A DNA stretch of 64,000 nucleotides from Actinobacteria bacterium HGW-Actinobacteria-4 (GTDB lineage Bacteria > Actinomycetota > Actinomycetes > Actinomycetales > Demequinaceae), in the NCBI GenBank assembly GCA_002841315.1, contig PHEW01000010.1:16263-80262 (forward strand), written 5' to 3'. Within the stretch, counting starts at the first letter, position 1, and the number at the start of each line of letters is the position of its first letter. The notes beneath the pieces were generated by a model. It was not told the origin of the DNA. It searched no databases and worked only from the letters and a program-made list of their open reading frames with translations. Position numbers and translations under genes: made by a program. Of the stretch, positions 54,401-63,071 are shown piece by piece.

Positions 54401-56139
54401 GCCGCTCCAATGCCGCTCACCCATTGGGCGGCGCGCTGGGCGTAGAGCCACAGCGAAGCGACGAGTGCGAGCGCACCGCCGGTGAGCGACAGCGCCACCG
54501 CGGTGTGGTACGAGCCCAGGAACTGTTCGGCGACACCGAACGCGGATAGTCCCACGCCGCTGACCAGCATCGCGGCTCCCGCGACATACGCGGTCTTGAT
54601 CCATACGGAGGTCAGGTCCCATAGGCGCAACAGCCCCAGCGACACACCCGCGACCAGTGCGGCAACGCCCGCCCAGATCTGTGTATCCGGCACATACGTG
54701 CCAGCGAGAATTCGCACAATCAGGAGGCTCACGGTGTAGATGGAACTCGAGAGGAACACCACCACGAACGCGGGACTCAAGCCGATGAGTAGCGGTGCCT
54801 TGATGACCTTGGGTGCCCACCGTCCCGCCGCAAGCATCACCGCGATCACCACGGAAATGGAGGTGATCTGCTGCCAGCCCGTGCCCCCAAAGGTGTGGAC
54901 GGCGCTGGGAGCGATCAGCGTCACCAGCACCGCCGCGGGGCCCACCGCTTCACGTGCCCACCAGCGTGCCAAGACACCCAGCGCTGCGACAGGCAACAGT
55001 GCCAAAGCGAGGTCCACCGGTGTGCCCTCGTAGCGGAACCACATCGCCACAGGTAGCGCGAAGCCCACGATCGCGAGCCACACGAGCGAGCCCCACTTGA
55101 TCGAGGCACGCGCGAACGGACCCTTCCACAGCGAGTACGTCGCAGCCAGCATGAGCGCCACAAAGGTGCCCACAATGGTCCACGCCCAAATCGCCTGCGC
55201 GCCGCTGTTCAGGCCCACGCCGGCCGGGTCCCCGGCTCCCGTCGTCTGGCGCGCGGCGACGGTAAAGCCCACGGCGGCACCTGCGAGCGCCAATGCCGCC
55301 GTCGATCCTACCCAGGTGATGCCCACGCGGCTCAGCACCAGACCCGCCAGGCACGTGACCACCAGCGCCACAGGTGCGTCGTAGGAGCCCAACGAGAGCG
55401 CCTCCCGTCCGAGTGCGAGTCCGGCGACCCCCACGAATCCCATCGACACCACCCCCACGGCGCCGCTCGAAATCTCGAGCGTGAGCCGCTTGAGCCACAG
55501 CGACAGGTAGGCGACGGCAGCCGCCACTACCAGCATGATGCCGGCGCGGACCACGGGGTTGAACGTCTCCCACGTCATCGCCACGAACACCACGGCAGCA
55601 GCGATCAGTAGCGACGCGCCAGAGACACCTAGCAACGCCGGCGCGGTCAGCACCTTGGGCGTCGAGCGCTCCACCTGGGGCCGCACGTACGGCGCCGGTG
55701 CCGCGTCACGTGCGGTGGCGGCCGGAACCGTGGAGGCAGCGATCGGCTGCGCGGCCGGGACTGCCGCAGGAGGTGAGCTGGGGGCAGCGGCGACTGTGGC
55801 ATCGGCCGATGCTGGTGTGGGTTGGTCATCAGGGTGTGGCGCAACGGTGGCGTGGGTGAACGAGGGGTCCCGAGTGGCAGCGAGGAGCGGCACCAGCGCA
55901 GCTCGGTGCGCTTGCCACTGCGCCCACCTTGCGTTGAGCTCATTGACGCGGGAGATGAGATCGTCGTAGTTGGTCTGGCAGGTCTCGAGGGCCTGGTCAG
56001 CTTCAATGAGCTGGTCAAACGCGGGGTACGTGGCGTCTGCTCCACACAACGGGCACCGGTCAAGGACCGCCCGCTCAAACGGCGTCTTGCACAGCGGGCA
56101 GGCTACGGCGCCCTCGCTTGGCGTGGGTGTGTTTGGCAT
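51442..56139 (-). CDS. Giant multi-pass membrane protein with N-terminal zinc ribbon and internal repeats
   Basis: A 1565-residue protein. Residues 12-35 form a zinc-ribbon-like CPLCKTPFERAVLDRCPLC; a coiled-coil-like helix (QALETCQTNYDDLISRVNEL) and a Pro/Ala linker follow. From about residue 170 there are dozens of membrane helices. A motif of the type ARWWPRVTLGPAA recurs at several points (ARWWAREAVGPAAV, ARWWPRVTLSAAAL, ARWWPRVTLGPAAF, AKWWPRVTFGPFAF), roughly 190-250 residues apart, so the gene grew by internal duplication of a 6-8-helix unit. I do not know the function; comparable giant proteins occur in other actinobacteria. The ATG at 56139 follows AAGGGGG and starts MPNTPTPSEGAVACPLC; the frame upstream of it is non-coding. 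Confidence 0.75.
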   Translation of the reverse strand: MPNTPTPSEGAVACPLCKTPFERAVLDRCPLCGADATYPAFDQLIEADQALETCQTNYDDLISRVNELNARWAQWQAHRAALVPLLAATRDPSFTHATVAPHPDDQPTPASADATVAAAPSSPPAAVPAAQPIAASTVPAATARDAAPAPYVRPQVERSTPKVLTAPALLGVSGASLLIAAAVVFVAMTWETFNPVVRAGIMLVVAAAVAYLSLWLKRLTLEISSGAVGVVSMGFVGVAGLALGREALSLGSYDAPVALVVTCLAGLVLSRVGITWVGSTAALALAGAAVGFTVAARQTTGAGDPAGVGLNSGAQAIWAWTIVGTFVALMLAATYSLWKGPFARASIKWGSLVWLAIVGFALPVAMWFRYEGTPVDLALALLPVAALGVLARWWAREAVGPAAVLVTLIAPSAVHTFGGTGWQQITSISVVIAVMLAAGRWAPKVIKAPLLIGLSPAFVVVFLSSSIYTVSLLIVRILAGTYVPDTQIWAGVAALVAGVSLGLLRLWDLTSVWIKTAYVAGAAMLVSGVGLSAFGVAEQFLGSYHTAVALSLTGGALALVASLWLYAQRAAQWVSGIGAAVFLTVAGFHASWALRQGELPFVWGLLVALVPLVILVVSARWWPRVTLSAAALLFTVVTAGISAHFGVGNAAIGAITMAAVAALLWGGVRLPATWKPLIALGLTPAFAWGLGTAVWTAFALLARIGGGSDFGALDIWSTLTATLVATALAALPHWKLPKLALSTTSMVGAIVIVIAASSMAFAIADAVGTRIEGALAISGAVAALVAAAFTALWTTSSARWANGIGATVVMTISGLNAAFHLGDPSTTLWVAVLISVLPVVLLALFARWWPRVTLGPAAFLATAVAAAVAYRVDWADAAALALALVVAAVVMWVATRLHDTHRVPLIAGLAPALGAGVLVGAGVLLGGFGMVLAGQEHQAIATEMWWLGGASVMLATAFGAVRAMALGTRLTSAISVAGTLATAAGAVAVTVATGATMFDRFEPAASMEYGAAYREARSIAMAQSHLWVILAAIVTSILVATTVRVWTSGSARLTVRIAATTWLTVAGVRAMVDLQSHSTSQVNVMPWAAGIGLVALVAALLGVAAKWWPRVTFGPFAFVVSIGAWAAVSGLGAGMQLATLSTAVALAILAWFASRWARESAAPILLGLVPAVIVVAATLLGHTVTALGRYSDELLFKDADHGFGWPAVTAVVAYCALLAWPRARNGAGWIAVPFVALASGFVPVLWAWIGLLVLAAVAMVWRRVLRVSPEVAIVLAVIAMGWSVGASWSLAITAAGATAIAWWAVVDDASAATRVWALLSAPFLGGIAVANAVLAWGLGSGLAVVFAMAAIMAIAIVLARMGHDAGLQLTPWTVALSTALVPVFAPSLTYAGVALLVAGAAWLALAVLTWKPGRFFSAAVLSLGTALIMADANISVIEAYTAVPAITVLGIGLWWMYEEPRVHSLRALGFGLALALVPSYVALVLEPDSLLRTIILTSLTIMLALAGVMLKWFAPILATTVTALVVSVAQLVVGSNMVVRLISFAVVGSILLAIASTFEKLKQLR

Positions 56140-56272
56140 GGAGGCCCCCTTGTCTCTAGGGCTGACAGTAGCGACATGCGAGGGTTGCGGCAATGGGGGC
56201 GCGCGCCGCTGGGGTGCGGCTTGGGGCGGCGGCGGGAATGCCGCGGGGCGCGCGCATGTTTGACTGGACACT

Positions 56273-56740
56273 ATGACTGACAAACTCTCCGTGGGCGAAG
56301 CCGCCCCAGATTTCACTCTTCCCACCGACCAGGGCACCTTCACGCTGTCCGATCACCGGGGCAAGCACGTCATTATCTACTTCTACCCCGCGGCCATGAC
56401 GCCGGGCTGCACCACGCAGGCGTGCGACTTCCGCGACTCGCTGTCCGCGCTGCAGGCGGCCGGCTACGAAGTAATTGGCGTGTCCAAGGACTCCCCGGAG
56501 ACGCTCGCGAAGTTCCGCGAGAAGGAGGGGTTGACGTTCGCGCTGGCCGCGGATGAGGACAAGGCCGTGCAGAATGCGTACGGCGCGTGGGGCGAGAAGT
56601 CGCTCTACGGCAAGCTGGTGAACGGATCGCTCCGCTCCACGGTGGTCGTGGACCCGGATGGCAAGGTTGAGCTCGCTCAGTACAACGTGAAGGCCACGGG
56701 TCACGTGGCGAAGCTGCGGCGGGACTTGGGGCTGGACTAG
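56273..56740 (+). CDS. bcp: Thioredoxin-dependent thiol peroxidase (BCP-type peroxiredoxin)
   Basis: A 155-residue peroxiredoxin that reduces hydrogen peroxide and organic peroxides. The active site reads YPAAMTPGCTTQACDFRD near residues 38-55: the peroxidatic cysteine and a resolving cysteine five residues later (CxxxxC), typical of BCP. Also visible are KHVIIYFYPA and STVVVDPDGKV. No signal peptide. It is divergent from the giant membrane protein, with the starts 133 bases apart. Thioredoxin (57617) is close by and could be its reductant. Confidence 0.93.
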   Translation: MTDKLSVGEAAPDFTLPTDQGTFTLSDHRGKHVIIYFYPAAMTPGCTTQACDFRDSLSALQAAGYEVIGVSKDSPETLAKFREKEGLTFALAADEDKAVQNAYGAWGEKSLYGKLVNGSLRSTVVVDPDGKVELAQYNVKATGHVAKLRRDLGLD

Positions 56741-56745
56741 CGCCA

Positions 56746-56815
56746 AAACCGACCGTGAGCGCCACATAGGACCCGCTGAGCTCTCTGAACCGACCCTAGG
56801 CGCCACATTTGGCAC
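56746..56815 (+). repeat. Intergenic direct-repeat element
   Basis: Two direct copies of AACCGACC-x3-GCGCCACAT-like sequence (AACCGACCGTGAGCGCCACAT and AACCGACCCTAGGCGCCACAT) lie about 44 bases apart between bcp and tRNA-Leu, the same plan as the direct repeats in family 2. Only one such locus is in the window. Confidence 0.55.
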
Positions 56816-56890
56816 GTCTGCAGGGGCCACGCGCCGTCCTGGTCGCGTATCCTTGACTTCGGCCGATGCTGTGATGGGCTTCGGTGTCAC

Positions 56891-56972
<82 letters not shown>

Positions 56973-56974
56973 CT

Positions 56975-57415
56975 CTAGGCGGGGCAGTGCTCTCCCGAGA
57001 CCTCGAACACGTACCCACTCCCGTGCCGGTCAACGCCGTCAACCGAATGGTCCATCCGCAGGTCAAGCCTGAGAGTGTCTTCGAGGTCGCGCGAATCCGC
57101 GGGCGACACATATATCCGTACCGCACCCTTCGGCCCCCAAAAGTCTCCTACGAGAACAGTCTCGCCGGGCTCCACCAACTCGTGCCTCGTGGGATCCCGC
57201 AGGCTAGGGCCCTCAACGCTCTGGTCGGACGTCGCCCTGACCGGATTCTCGCAGCGGTTCACGACATAGATGTCGTACGCGCTGTCGTCGACCACGCTCG
57301 GCATCGCAGCACAGCCCGCAAGGATCGGCAACGTGAGCGCCATCACGACGGATGCCATCAGGCGGCGTCTCCTTGGTACAACGGGTGTCGTCACGTCCAT
57401 CAGGTCGCCCTTCAA
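56975..57415 (-). CDS. Small lipoprotein of unknown function
   Basis: A 146-residue protein with signal peptide (RRRRLMASVVMALTLPILAGC) and lipobox LAGC, so it should be lipid-anchored outside the membrane. The mature part has two cysteines (NRCENPVRA and GEHC at the end), probably a disulfide, in a beta-rich domain of about 105 residues. I recognise no family. Translation may start at ATG 57415 or at ATG 57400, the latter with GAAGGG upstream. The stop lies three bases from the converging tRNA-Leu. Confidence 0.65.
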   Translation of the reverse strand: MKGDLMDVTTPVVPRRRRLMASVVMALTLPILAGCAAMPSVVDDSAYDIYVVNRCENPVRATSDQSVEGPSLRDPTRHELVEPGETVLVGDFWGPKGAVRIYVSPADSRDLEDTLRLDLRMDHSVDGVDRHGSGYVFEVSGEHCPA

Positions 57416-57529
57416 CGGTATTGACTCCCAAGGTAGCGTGAGCGCGGAGGACTATCTAGCGTGGGACTCGCAGCAACGACGGCGCCACGAGCGCGCATCG
57501 CTCAAGAGCAACGGACTCCGGATGCACCA

Positions 57530-57558
57530 AAGGCCGGCTCCCTCGATGGGAACCGGCC
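57530..57558 (-). terminator. Terminator hairpin after trxA
   Basis: Arms AGGCCGG-TCCC and GGGA-CCGGCCT (one mismatch) lie about 60 bases beyond the trxA stop, followed on the minus strand by TTTGG. Confidence 0.65.
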
Positions 57559-57616
57559 TCGGCTGATGTCAGTCTGAACGCGCCGCAGTCAAGTACGGCG
57601 CGCAGTGCCTCGAAGG

Positions 57617-57979
57617 CTAGTGCTCGTGCTCCGCGATCTTGGCGCGAACCTCGTCCATGTCGAGCGCCTCGACGGCGTCAACGAGTTGCTCGAGCGCGGG
57701 TGCCGGCAGCGCGCCAGCCTGGTTGAAGACCATGATGCCGTCGCGGAAGGCCATCAGCGTGGGAATCGCGGTCACGCCAAACTTGGCGCCCAGCGCCTGG
57801 TGAGCCTCGGTGTCGACCTTGGCGTGCACAATGTCGGGCTTGACCTCCGAGGACTGCTCGAAGATGGGCGCAAAGCGCTTGCAGGGACCACACCACTCCG
57901 CCCAGAAGTCAACGATCACGATGCCTTCTTGAGCGACAGTCTCATCGAAAGTCTCGGTGGTCAGTTCAACGGTTGCCAT
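57617..57979 (-). CDS. trxA: Thioredoxin
   Basis: A 120-residue disulfide reductase with active site WAEWCGPCKRFAP near residues 28-40 and the cis-proline loop AIPTLMAF. It has the standard length and no signal peptide, so it is cytosolic. ATG 57979 follows AAAGGAC. It can reduce the BCP-type peroxiredoxin and ribonucleotide reductase. A hairpin follows the gene, so it is probably monocistronic. Confidence 0.95.
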   Translation of the reverse strand: MATVELTTETFDETVAQEGIVIVDFWAEWCGPCKRFAPIFEQSSEVKPDIVHAKVDTEAHQALGAKFGVTAIPTLMAFRDGIMVFNQAGALPAPALEQLVDAVEALDMDEVRAKIAEHEH

Positions 57980-58112
57980 ACTTGTCCTTTCCCCCTGGGC
58001 ACTTTGCCCAATACCGGCGTAACGCCTCAGCGTTGGCCACTATTCCACCCTAAGCGGTCGCTCCTGCGGCGCGGTCCTCGCATCCGGGACCCACAAGGGG
58101 TAGAAAAGACCT

Positions 58113-58655
58113 ATGACCGACATGGCCGAACTCCCGTCCGAACCCTCCGGCTGGCTCAGCAACCAGGAACTAGAGCATGTGCGTGGCGAACTACCGTTGC
58201 TCTACGTCAACGTCATTCCCGTGCGTACCAACGCCACGGGAGAGGTGACGCGCGTGGGGTTGCTCTTGAGGGCGGACGACGGCACCATCTCCCGCACGCT
58301 CGTGGCAGGGCGAGTCATGTACTACGAGCGCATCCGCGACGCGGTGCTGCGCAACATTGAGAAAGACTTGGGAACCGTCGCACTGCCCCGCATCCCCCAC
58401 AACCCCACGCCGTTCGCCGTCGCGGAATACTTCCCCACCAAGGGCATGACGCCGTTCCATGACGCCCGCCAGCACGCTGTCGCGCTGTCGTTTGTGGTGC
58501 CCGTGGATGGCGACTGCGAACCCAGCCAGAACGCGCTTGACATTCAGTGGCTCACGCCCGAGGAGGCGGCGAGCGAAGACGTCGCCATGGAGATGACCGG
58601 GGGCCAGGACGTGCTGCTACGCCAAGGGCTTGCCCACTGCGGCGTGCTCCCCTAA
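58113..58655 (+). CDS. DUF4916 / NUDIX-like protein
   Basis: A 180-residue protein beginning LSNQELEHVRGELPLLYVNVIPV, typical of actinobacterial DUF4916 proteins, which have a NUDIX-type fold. The canonical NUDIX box (GX5EX7REUXEEXGU) is degraded; in its place there is ILRNIEKDL-like sequence after LVAGRVMYYERIRDAVL. It may therefore not hydrolyse nucleoside diphosphates in the standard way. Start is ATG 58113 or 58122; TAGAAA lies six bases before the first. It is divergent from trxA by 133 bases. Confidence 0.8.
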   Translation: MTDMAELPSEPSGWLSNQELEHVRGELPLLYVNVIPVRTNATGEVTRVGLLLRADDGTISRTLVAGRVMYYERIRDAVLRNIEKDLGTVALPRIPHNPTPFAVAEYFPTKGMTPFHDARQHAVALSFVVPVDGDCEPSQNALDIQWLTPEEAASEDVAMEMTGGQDVLLRQGLAHCGVLP

Positions 58656-58680
58656 GACGCACGGCCGCACACCTCGCGGG

Positions 58681-59319
58681 CTAGAGCGTTGAACTCTGCA
58701 ACACGGCGGCGACGTGGGGTGCCAGGCTCCTGAAGGCCGCTCCCCGGTGAGAGATCTCGTTCTTGGCTGCCGCCGTCAGTTGCGCGTTGGTGACGTTCTG
58801 GCCATCCGCAACAAAGATGGGGTCGTATCCAAACCCGCCGTCTCCGGCCGGGGTACGCGTGATCGAGCCCGTCATGCGCCCCACCTCGACGTGCTCCATG
58901 CCGTCCGGCGCGACCAATGCCGCCGCACAGACGAACGCGGCTCCACGGTGCCGGTCCGGGACGTCGCCCAGCTGGTCCAGCAGCAAGCGCAGATTCGCGG
59001 CATCATCTCCGTGTGCACCGGCCCAGCGCGCCGAGAAGATTCCGGGCGCGCCTCCCATGATCTCCACCGCAATGCCGGAATCGTCGGCGATGGCGGGCAA
59101 ACCTGTCGCAGCGCACAGGGCGCGTGCCTTGATGAGCGCGTTCGCCTCAAAGGTGGGTCCGTCTTCCACGGGCGACGGCGCGTTCAGACTTCCGGCATCG
59201 ACGAGGTGATCGCGCGCCAAACTAGGAACGTGCGGCGCGAGGATCGCCCACACTTCTTCCACCTTGTGAACGTTGTGAGTCGCGAACGCCAGCCGGGCCT
59301 GGGCGGTGAGGTCCGTCAT
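58681..59319 (-). CDS. rdgB: Non-canonical purine NTP pyrophosphatase (RdgB/HAM1)
   Basis: A 212-residue enzyme that hydrolyses ITP, dITP and XTP to monophosphates, preventing their incorporation. Motifs are FATHNVHKVEEV, the catalytic IADDSGIAVEIM, ARWAG and FGYDPIFV near the middle. It begins three bases after the RNase PH stop on the same strand, the common rph-rdgB arrangement. The family length is about 200. Confidence 0.95.
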   Translation of the reverse strand: MTDLTAQARLAFATHNVHKVEEVWAILAPHVPSLARDHLVDAGSLNAPSPVEDGPTFEANALIKARALCAATGLPAIADDSGIAVEIMGGAPGIFSARWAGAHGDDAANLRLLLDQLGDVPDRHRGAAFVCAAALVAPDGMEHVEVGRMTGSITRTPAGDGGFGYDPIFVADGQNVTNAQLTAAAKNEISHRGAAFRSLAPHVAAVLQSSTL

Positions 59320-59322
59320 GCG

Positions 59323-60066
59323 TTAGGTCCCCAGCGGTGCCGCGAGCGCCGCCACCTGCAAGCGGGCCAACTCCTCATTGCCCGCCGTTGCGAGCGCAAG
59401 GAGTTCATCCAGCTCAGCCTTGCTGAACGTCGCACCCTCGGCGGTCCCCTGTACCTCCACGAACCCTCCAGAACCGGTCATCACCACGTTCATGTCCGTC
59501 TGCGCGCGAACGTCCTCCTCATAGGGAAGGTCCAGCATGGGCACACCGTCGATGATTCCCACCGAGATCGCGCTCACAGAGCCGCTCAGCGGAGACGCAC
59601 TGGCGGCGACGGCTCCGTTCGCCTTGCCCCACGCGATGGCGTCGGCCAATGCGACGTATGCGCCGGTGATGGCCGCCGTGCGGGTGCCGCCGTCAGCCTG
59701 GAGCACGTCGCAGTCCAGCACAATGGTGTTCTCGCCCAGCGCCTTGACGTCAATGATGGCCCGGAGGGACCGCCCGATAAGCCGCGAGATCTCGTGAGTG
59801 CGACCGCCAATCTTGCCTCGGACGCTCTCACGGTCATTGCGAGTGTTCGTGGCGCGCGGGAGCATCGCGTACTCCGCGGTCACCCATCCCTCGCCGGAGC
59901 CCTTCTTCCAGCGCGGGACGCTGGCAGTGAACGACGCCGAGCACAACACCTTGGTGTCCCCAAAGGTCACCAGGCACGAGCCCTCGGCTTGAGCCTGCCA
60001 CCCGCGCTCAAAGGAGACGGGGCGGAGTTGGTCAGGGGTGCGCCCATCGGCGCGAGTGATTGCCAT
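59323..60066 (-). CDS. rph: Ribonuclease PH
   Basis: A 247-residue phosphorolytic exoribonuclease that trims tRNA 3' ends. Typical signatures are [57 protein letters not shown] and [21 protein letters not shown]. Starting at ATG 60066 gives the family N-terminus ([13 protein letters not shown]); TACGCT six bases upstream suggests a leaderless message. A dispersed repeat (copy C) lies just upstream of the promoter. Confidence 0.95.
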   Translation of the reverse strand: MAITRADGRTPDQLRPVSFERGWQAQAEGSCLVTFGDTKVLCSASFTASVPRWKKGSGEGWVTAEYAMLPRATNTRNDRESVRGKIGGRTHEISRLIGRSLRAIIDVKALGENTIVLDCDVLQADGGTRTAAITGAYVALADAIAWGKANGAVAASASPLSGSVSAISVGIIDGVPMLDLPYEEDVRAQTDMNVVMTGSGGFVEVQGTAEGATFSKAELDELLALATAGNEELARLQVAALAAPLGT

Positions 60067-60097
60067 GCCCCGAGCGTACCGGGACCACACCGAGGCA

Positions 60098-60196
60098 GGG
60101 CCACTGAGCAACCAGATGCAGGGCTACGCACCCCGGAAACCGCCGAATCGCACCGCCACAGCACTCCAGAGCGCCAATCTAGTTGCTGAGTGGCCC
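60098..60196 (+). repeat. Dispersed palindromic repeat, family 1, copy C
   Basis: About 99 bases bounded by GGGCCACTGAGCAACCAGAT and ATCTAGTTGCTGAGTGGCCC. It is closest to the reverse complement of copy B. It fills the gap between the MBL hydrolase stop and the rph promoter and could influence either. Confidence 0.8.
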
Positions 60197-60205
60197 CTCT
60201 TCCTT

Positions 60206-60979
60206 CTACAACTCAATCCTGCGGCCCGGCTGCGCCACCTCGAGCGGCCCTGAGAAGGTTCGCGACGCCTCCGCGATCACCGTATTGGGGTCGCTCCACG
60301 GCGGCACGTGCGTCAGCAGCAGCCGGTCCACGCGGGCCGCCTGCGCCACCTCGCCAGCCCGCGCGCCTGTCAAGTGGCTGCCACGCGGGGCATGCTCAGC
60401 CTCCGTGAAGGTCGCCTCGCACAGGAACACGTCAGCACCCGCAGCCGCGCGGTCAAGGCCCTCGCACACGTCAGCATCACCGGAGTACGCCAGCACCACG
60501 GCGGAGCGCGCCTCGCGCTCGCTAGGGCCCTCGATCCGCAGTGCATACGCGGGAACCGGATGGGTCACGGACTCGCACCGAATGCTCAGCGGCCCCACCG
60601 TGATCGCCGCACCGTCCAGCCACACCTCCACACCCAACGCCTCGCTAGGGTCTTCGGTGCCGCGCAGTTCGTTCACGCGACTCGTCGTTCCGAACGGTCC
60701 CACCACCCGCACATGACTGGGCCCGTCAGGGTGATGAGCGAGGTACACATGCAACGGTGCAAGGTCAGCGCAATGGTCCGGGTGCAGATGGCTCAGCAAC
60801 ACGGCATCGAGGTCGCGGGGATCGCAGTACGTCTGCAACGGTCCCAATGCTCCGGATCCAAGGTCCAGCGCCACTGTCCACGTGCGTCCATCATCGTCGT
60901 CGGCCTCAACCAAGTAGCACGACGCTGGTGAGGCGGGACCGGGAACGCTACCGGAGCAGCCCACCACGGTGAGCCTCAT
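60206..60979 (-). CDS. MBL-fold metal-dependent hydrolase
   Basis: A 257-residue metallo-beta-lactamase-fold protein with the dinuclear zinc motif [12 protein letters not shown] (HxHxDH) near residues 62-73, further ligands in [10 protein letters not shown], and a TLVTHVPP-like late histidine. The fold groups with tRNase Z-like and phosphodiesterase-like hydrolases. Its neighbourhood (MurI upstream with four-base overlap, RNase PH downstream) is conserved in actinobacteria. The physiological substrate is unclear; cyclic nucleotide phosphodiesterase activity has been reported for relatives (Rv0805-like proteins are different). Confidence 0.85.
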   Translation of the reverse strand: MRLTVVGCSGSVPGPASPASCYLVEADDDDGRTWTVALDLGSGALGPLQTYCDPRDLDAVLLSHLHPDHCADLAPLHVYLAHHPDGPSHVRVVGPFGTTSRVNELRGTEDPSEALGVEVWLDGAAITVGPLSIRCESVTHPVPAYALRIEGPSEREARSAVVLAYSGDADVCEGLDRAAAGADVFLCEATFTEAEHAPRGSHLTGARAGEVAQAARVDRLLLTHVPPWSDPNTVIAEASRTFSGPLEVAQPGRRIEL

Positions 60980-61782
60980 GCCTGCAGGATTTCGACTTGA
61001 GTCACCACCGGTCCCAGGAAGCGCTGCGCGAGTTTCTCAAACTGTGCCGTCTCCCCCGTCGCCATGAACCGATGCACGGGAGGTTCGCTAGCGGTACGCG
61101 CCAGGTCCCCCGCGGTCAGCGCGCGGAACACATCCATCGCGGTCTCCGTGGCGGAATCCACCAGGGTCACGTCCGGCCCTAGCACGTAGCCAATCGCGCC
61201 GGCGAGCATCGGATAGTGGGTGCAGCCCAGCACGACCGTGTCCACGCGGGCGTCCTGCAGGGGTGCGAGGTACTCGCGCGCCACCTCAAGAACCTCAGGC
61301 CCCGTGGTGATGCCGCCTTCCACCAACTCGACAAACCTGGGGCATGCCTGCGACGTCACCGTCACTCCGGTCGCGGCCGCGAAGGCGTCGTCATAGGCGC
61401 CGGACCGGACCGTGGCCTCGGTGCCGATCACACCAACCCGCCCCGAGCGCGTCAAGGTCGCCGCCCGCCGCACCGCAGGCACAATCACCTCGACCACGGG
61501 CACGCCACGTTCACGGCTGAAGCGTTCCCGCGCATCGCGGAGCACCGCAGCGGACGCGCTGTTACACGCAATCACGAGCAGCTTGACGCCGTCGTCAACC
61601 AAGGCATCCATAATGGCCAAAGCGCGAGCGCGCACCTCGCTCAGCGGCAACGGACCGTACGGGCCATGGGCGGTATCACCCACGTAATGGATGGCCTCGC
61701 TGGGCATCATGTCCATGATCTCGCGGGCCACCGTCAGCCCGCCCACACCCGAATCAAACACTCCAATGGGAGCGTCATTCAT
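60976..61782 (-). CDS. murI: Glutamate racemase
   Basis: A 268-residue enzyme that converts L- to D-glutamate for peptidoglycan. The N-terminus has [15 protein letters not shown], and the two catalytic cysteines are seen in [11 protein letters not shown] and [10 protein letters not shown]. It overlaps the DUF2017 gene upstream by eight bases and the MBL hydrolase downstream by four, so this part is one transcript. The family is usually about 265 residues, agreeing well. Confidence 0.95.
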   Translation of the reverse strand: MNDAPIGVFDSGVGGLTVAREIMDMMPSEAIHYVGDTAHGPYGPLPLSEVRARALAIMDALVDDGVKLLVIACNSASAAVLRDARERFSRERGVPVVEVIVPAVRRAATLTRSGRVGVIGTEATVRSGAYDDAFAAATGVTVTSQACPRFVELVEGGITTGPEVLEVAREYLAPLQDARVDTVVLGCTHYPMLAGAIGYVLGPDVTLVDSATETAMDVFRALTAGDLARTASEPPVHRFMATGETAQFEKLAQRFLGPVVTQVEILQA

Positions 61783-62422
61783 GAGAGTCCTCTCCGTCTG
61801 CGGCCATCAAGAACTCGACCAGTGAGTCCTGCAACCACGTCAACGCTTGATACAGCATTCCCAGCCACACTCGCTCGTGATCCACGTCAAGCTCGCGATC
61901 CTCATCCGTGGCCAGTGCGTGTGTGGCGAGTTCAATCTCGGTATGTAAACGTTCGGCGTCCTCATCCGTTTCCAGTGACAGGCGTGAGGCAAGCACCAGG
62001 CGAACATCGGTGAGCGCCGATGCTGTAGCAAGGGCGTCTTCCGCGGTCACCTCCCATTCGGGGCCGTCTTCGCTCAACTGCTGCCACATGACACGGAGCC
62101 GGTCCACCTTGAGTTGGCGAAGGTCACCTTCGGTGAGACGGCGAAACTCATCTGAGACCTCGCGGTCCGTGGGCGCGGCGTTGGGCAGCAAGCGCAGCAC
62201 CGCGGGGTCGCCCGGCTCAGCCAAGAATTCCTCGAGGCCGCGCAGGTAACCCAAGATAGCGTCGGCGCCTTGAAGCGTGTCGAGTGGCGGCGTATCGCCC
62301 ATGCCAAAGGTCTCGCCGCTCAGCATCAGGCCCACGTCAGCGACGATGCGCGCCACCACCATGCGCTCCTGCTCGTCTAGTTCTGCGACCGCAACTCCAT
62401 CGCGATCCTCAAAGGCCCTCAC
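61775..62422 (-). CDS. DUF2017 family protein
   Basis: A 215-residue acidic, mostly helical protein. It starts with [29 protein letters not shown] and ends with [27 protein letters not shown]. This family is always near clpS in actinobacteria and is of unknown function. GTG 62422 overlaps the clpS TGA (GTGA), which fixes the start more convincingly than the ATG at 62449 within clpS. It may be an accessory to Clp proteolysis by position only. Confidence 0.85.
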   Translation of the reverse strand: MRAFEDRDGVAVAELDEQERMVVARIVADVGLMLSGETFGMGDTPPLDTLQGADAILGYLRGLEEFLAEPGDPAVLRLLPNAAPTDREVSDEFRRLTEGDLRQLKVDRLRVMWQQLSEDGPEWEVTAEDALATASALTDVRLVLASRLSLETDEDAERLHTEIELATHALATDEDRELDVDHERVWLGMLYQALTWLQDSLVEFLMAADGEDSHE

Positions 62423-62706
62423 TCGCCGCTCCGCTGGAGCGTGGCCCACAGACCGTATCCATGCATGGCCTGCACGTGAATCTCCATCTGCTCGCGACCG
62501 CCCGATGCCACCACGGACTTGCCAAGCTCGTGGACCTCACGCATGTGAGCCTCCGCCTCGTGGCGGGCGAATCCAAAGTGTTTTTGGAACACATAGACCA
62601 CGTAACTCATGAGGTTGACGGGGTCATTCCAAACAATGGCAACCCACGGGTCATCGGGCCGGGTGGCTACGGCGCCTTCGGACTCGTACTGTTCCTCGAA
62701 ACTCAC
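62419..62706 (-). CDS. clpS: ATP-dependent Clp protease adaptor ClpS
   Basis: A 95-residue adaptor that delivers N-degron substrates to ClpA/ClpC-ClpP. The central part reads WVAIVWNDPVNLMSYVVYVFQKHFGF, with the DP and N of the substrate-binding pocket, and then EAEAHMREVHELGKSVV. The GTG at 62706 is preceded six bases earlier by TAGGCT, so the message appears leaderless. It heads the operon clpS-DUF2017-murI-MBL hydrolase. Confidence 0.95.
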   Translation of the reverse strand: MSFEEQYESEGAVATRPDDPWVAIVWNDPVNLMSYVVYVFQKHFGFARHEAEAHMREVHELGKSVVASGGREQMEIHVQAMHGYGLWATLQRSGE

Positions 62707-62744
62707 ACGCCCAGCCTACGGCCGTCGCGTCTCAGGTATGGGAG

Positions 62745-63032
62745 TTACTCCGTGCCGTCGCCGTCTTCAGGGCCAAACGCGCCGTCGATGATCTCCTTGC
62801 ACGCGGGGCACACCGGGAACTTCTTGGGGTCACGCCCGGGAGTCCACACCTTGCCGCACAGCGCAATCACCGGCATTCCGGTCACGGCGGACTCAGTGAT
62901 CTTCTCTTTGCGCACGTAGTGAGAGAATCGCTCGCCATCACCAGGCTCCACGACCTCGCGGGTAGTGGTGCGCTCAATGGTGGCAGTGCCGCCTGCGGGA
63001 AGATCGGTCTGGGGCGTCATGGGCTCGCTCAT
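62745..63032 (-). CDS. DUF3039 family protein
   Basis: A 95-residue actinobacterial protein with a zinc-binding pair of CxxC-like sites: IALCGKVWTPGRDPKKFPVCPACKE. The N-terminus is disordered and Pro/Thr-rich, and RFSHYVRKEKI precedes the motif. The function is unknown. TAATAT lies six bases before the ATG, a strong leaderless-type -10 box. The gene lies 38 bases from clpS and reads the same way. Confidence 0.85.
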   Translation of the reverse strand: MSEPMTPQTDLPAGGTATIERTTTREVVEPGDGERFSHYVRKEKITESAVTGMPVIALCGKVWTPGRDPKKFPVCPACKEIIDGAFGPEDGDGTE

Positions 63033-63071
63033 GCGTCCATATTACTGCGAGCCGCGCCACAGATCAGCGGG

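Noticed and set aside
51683..54820. 1045-codon frame overlapping the giant membrane protein in another frame
   Set aside because: Arg/Gly-rich without membrane helices, whereas the chosen frame has a zinc ribbon and orderly helices.
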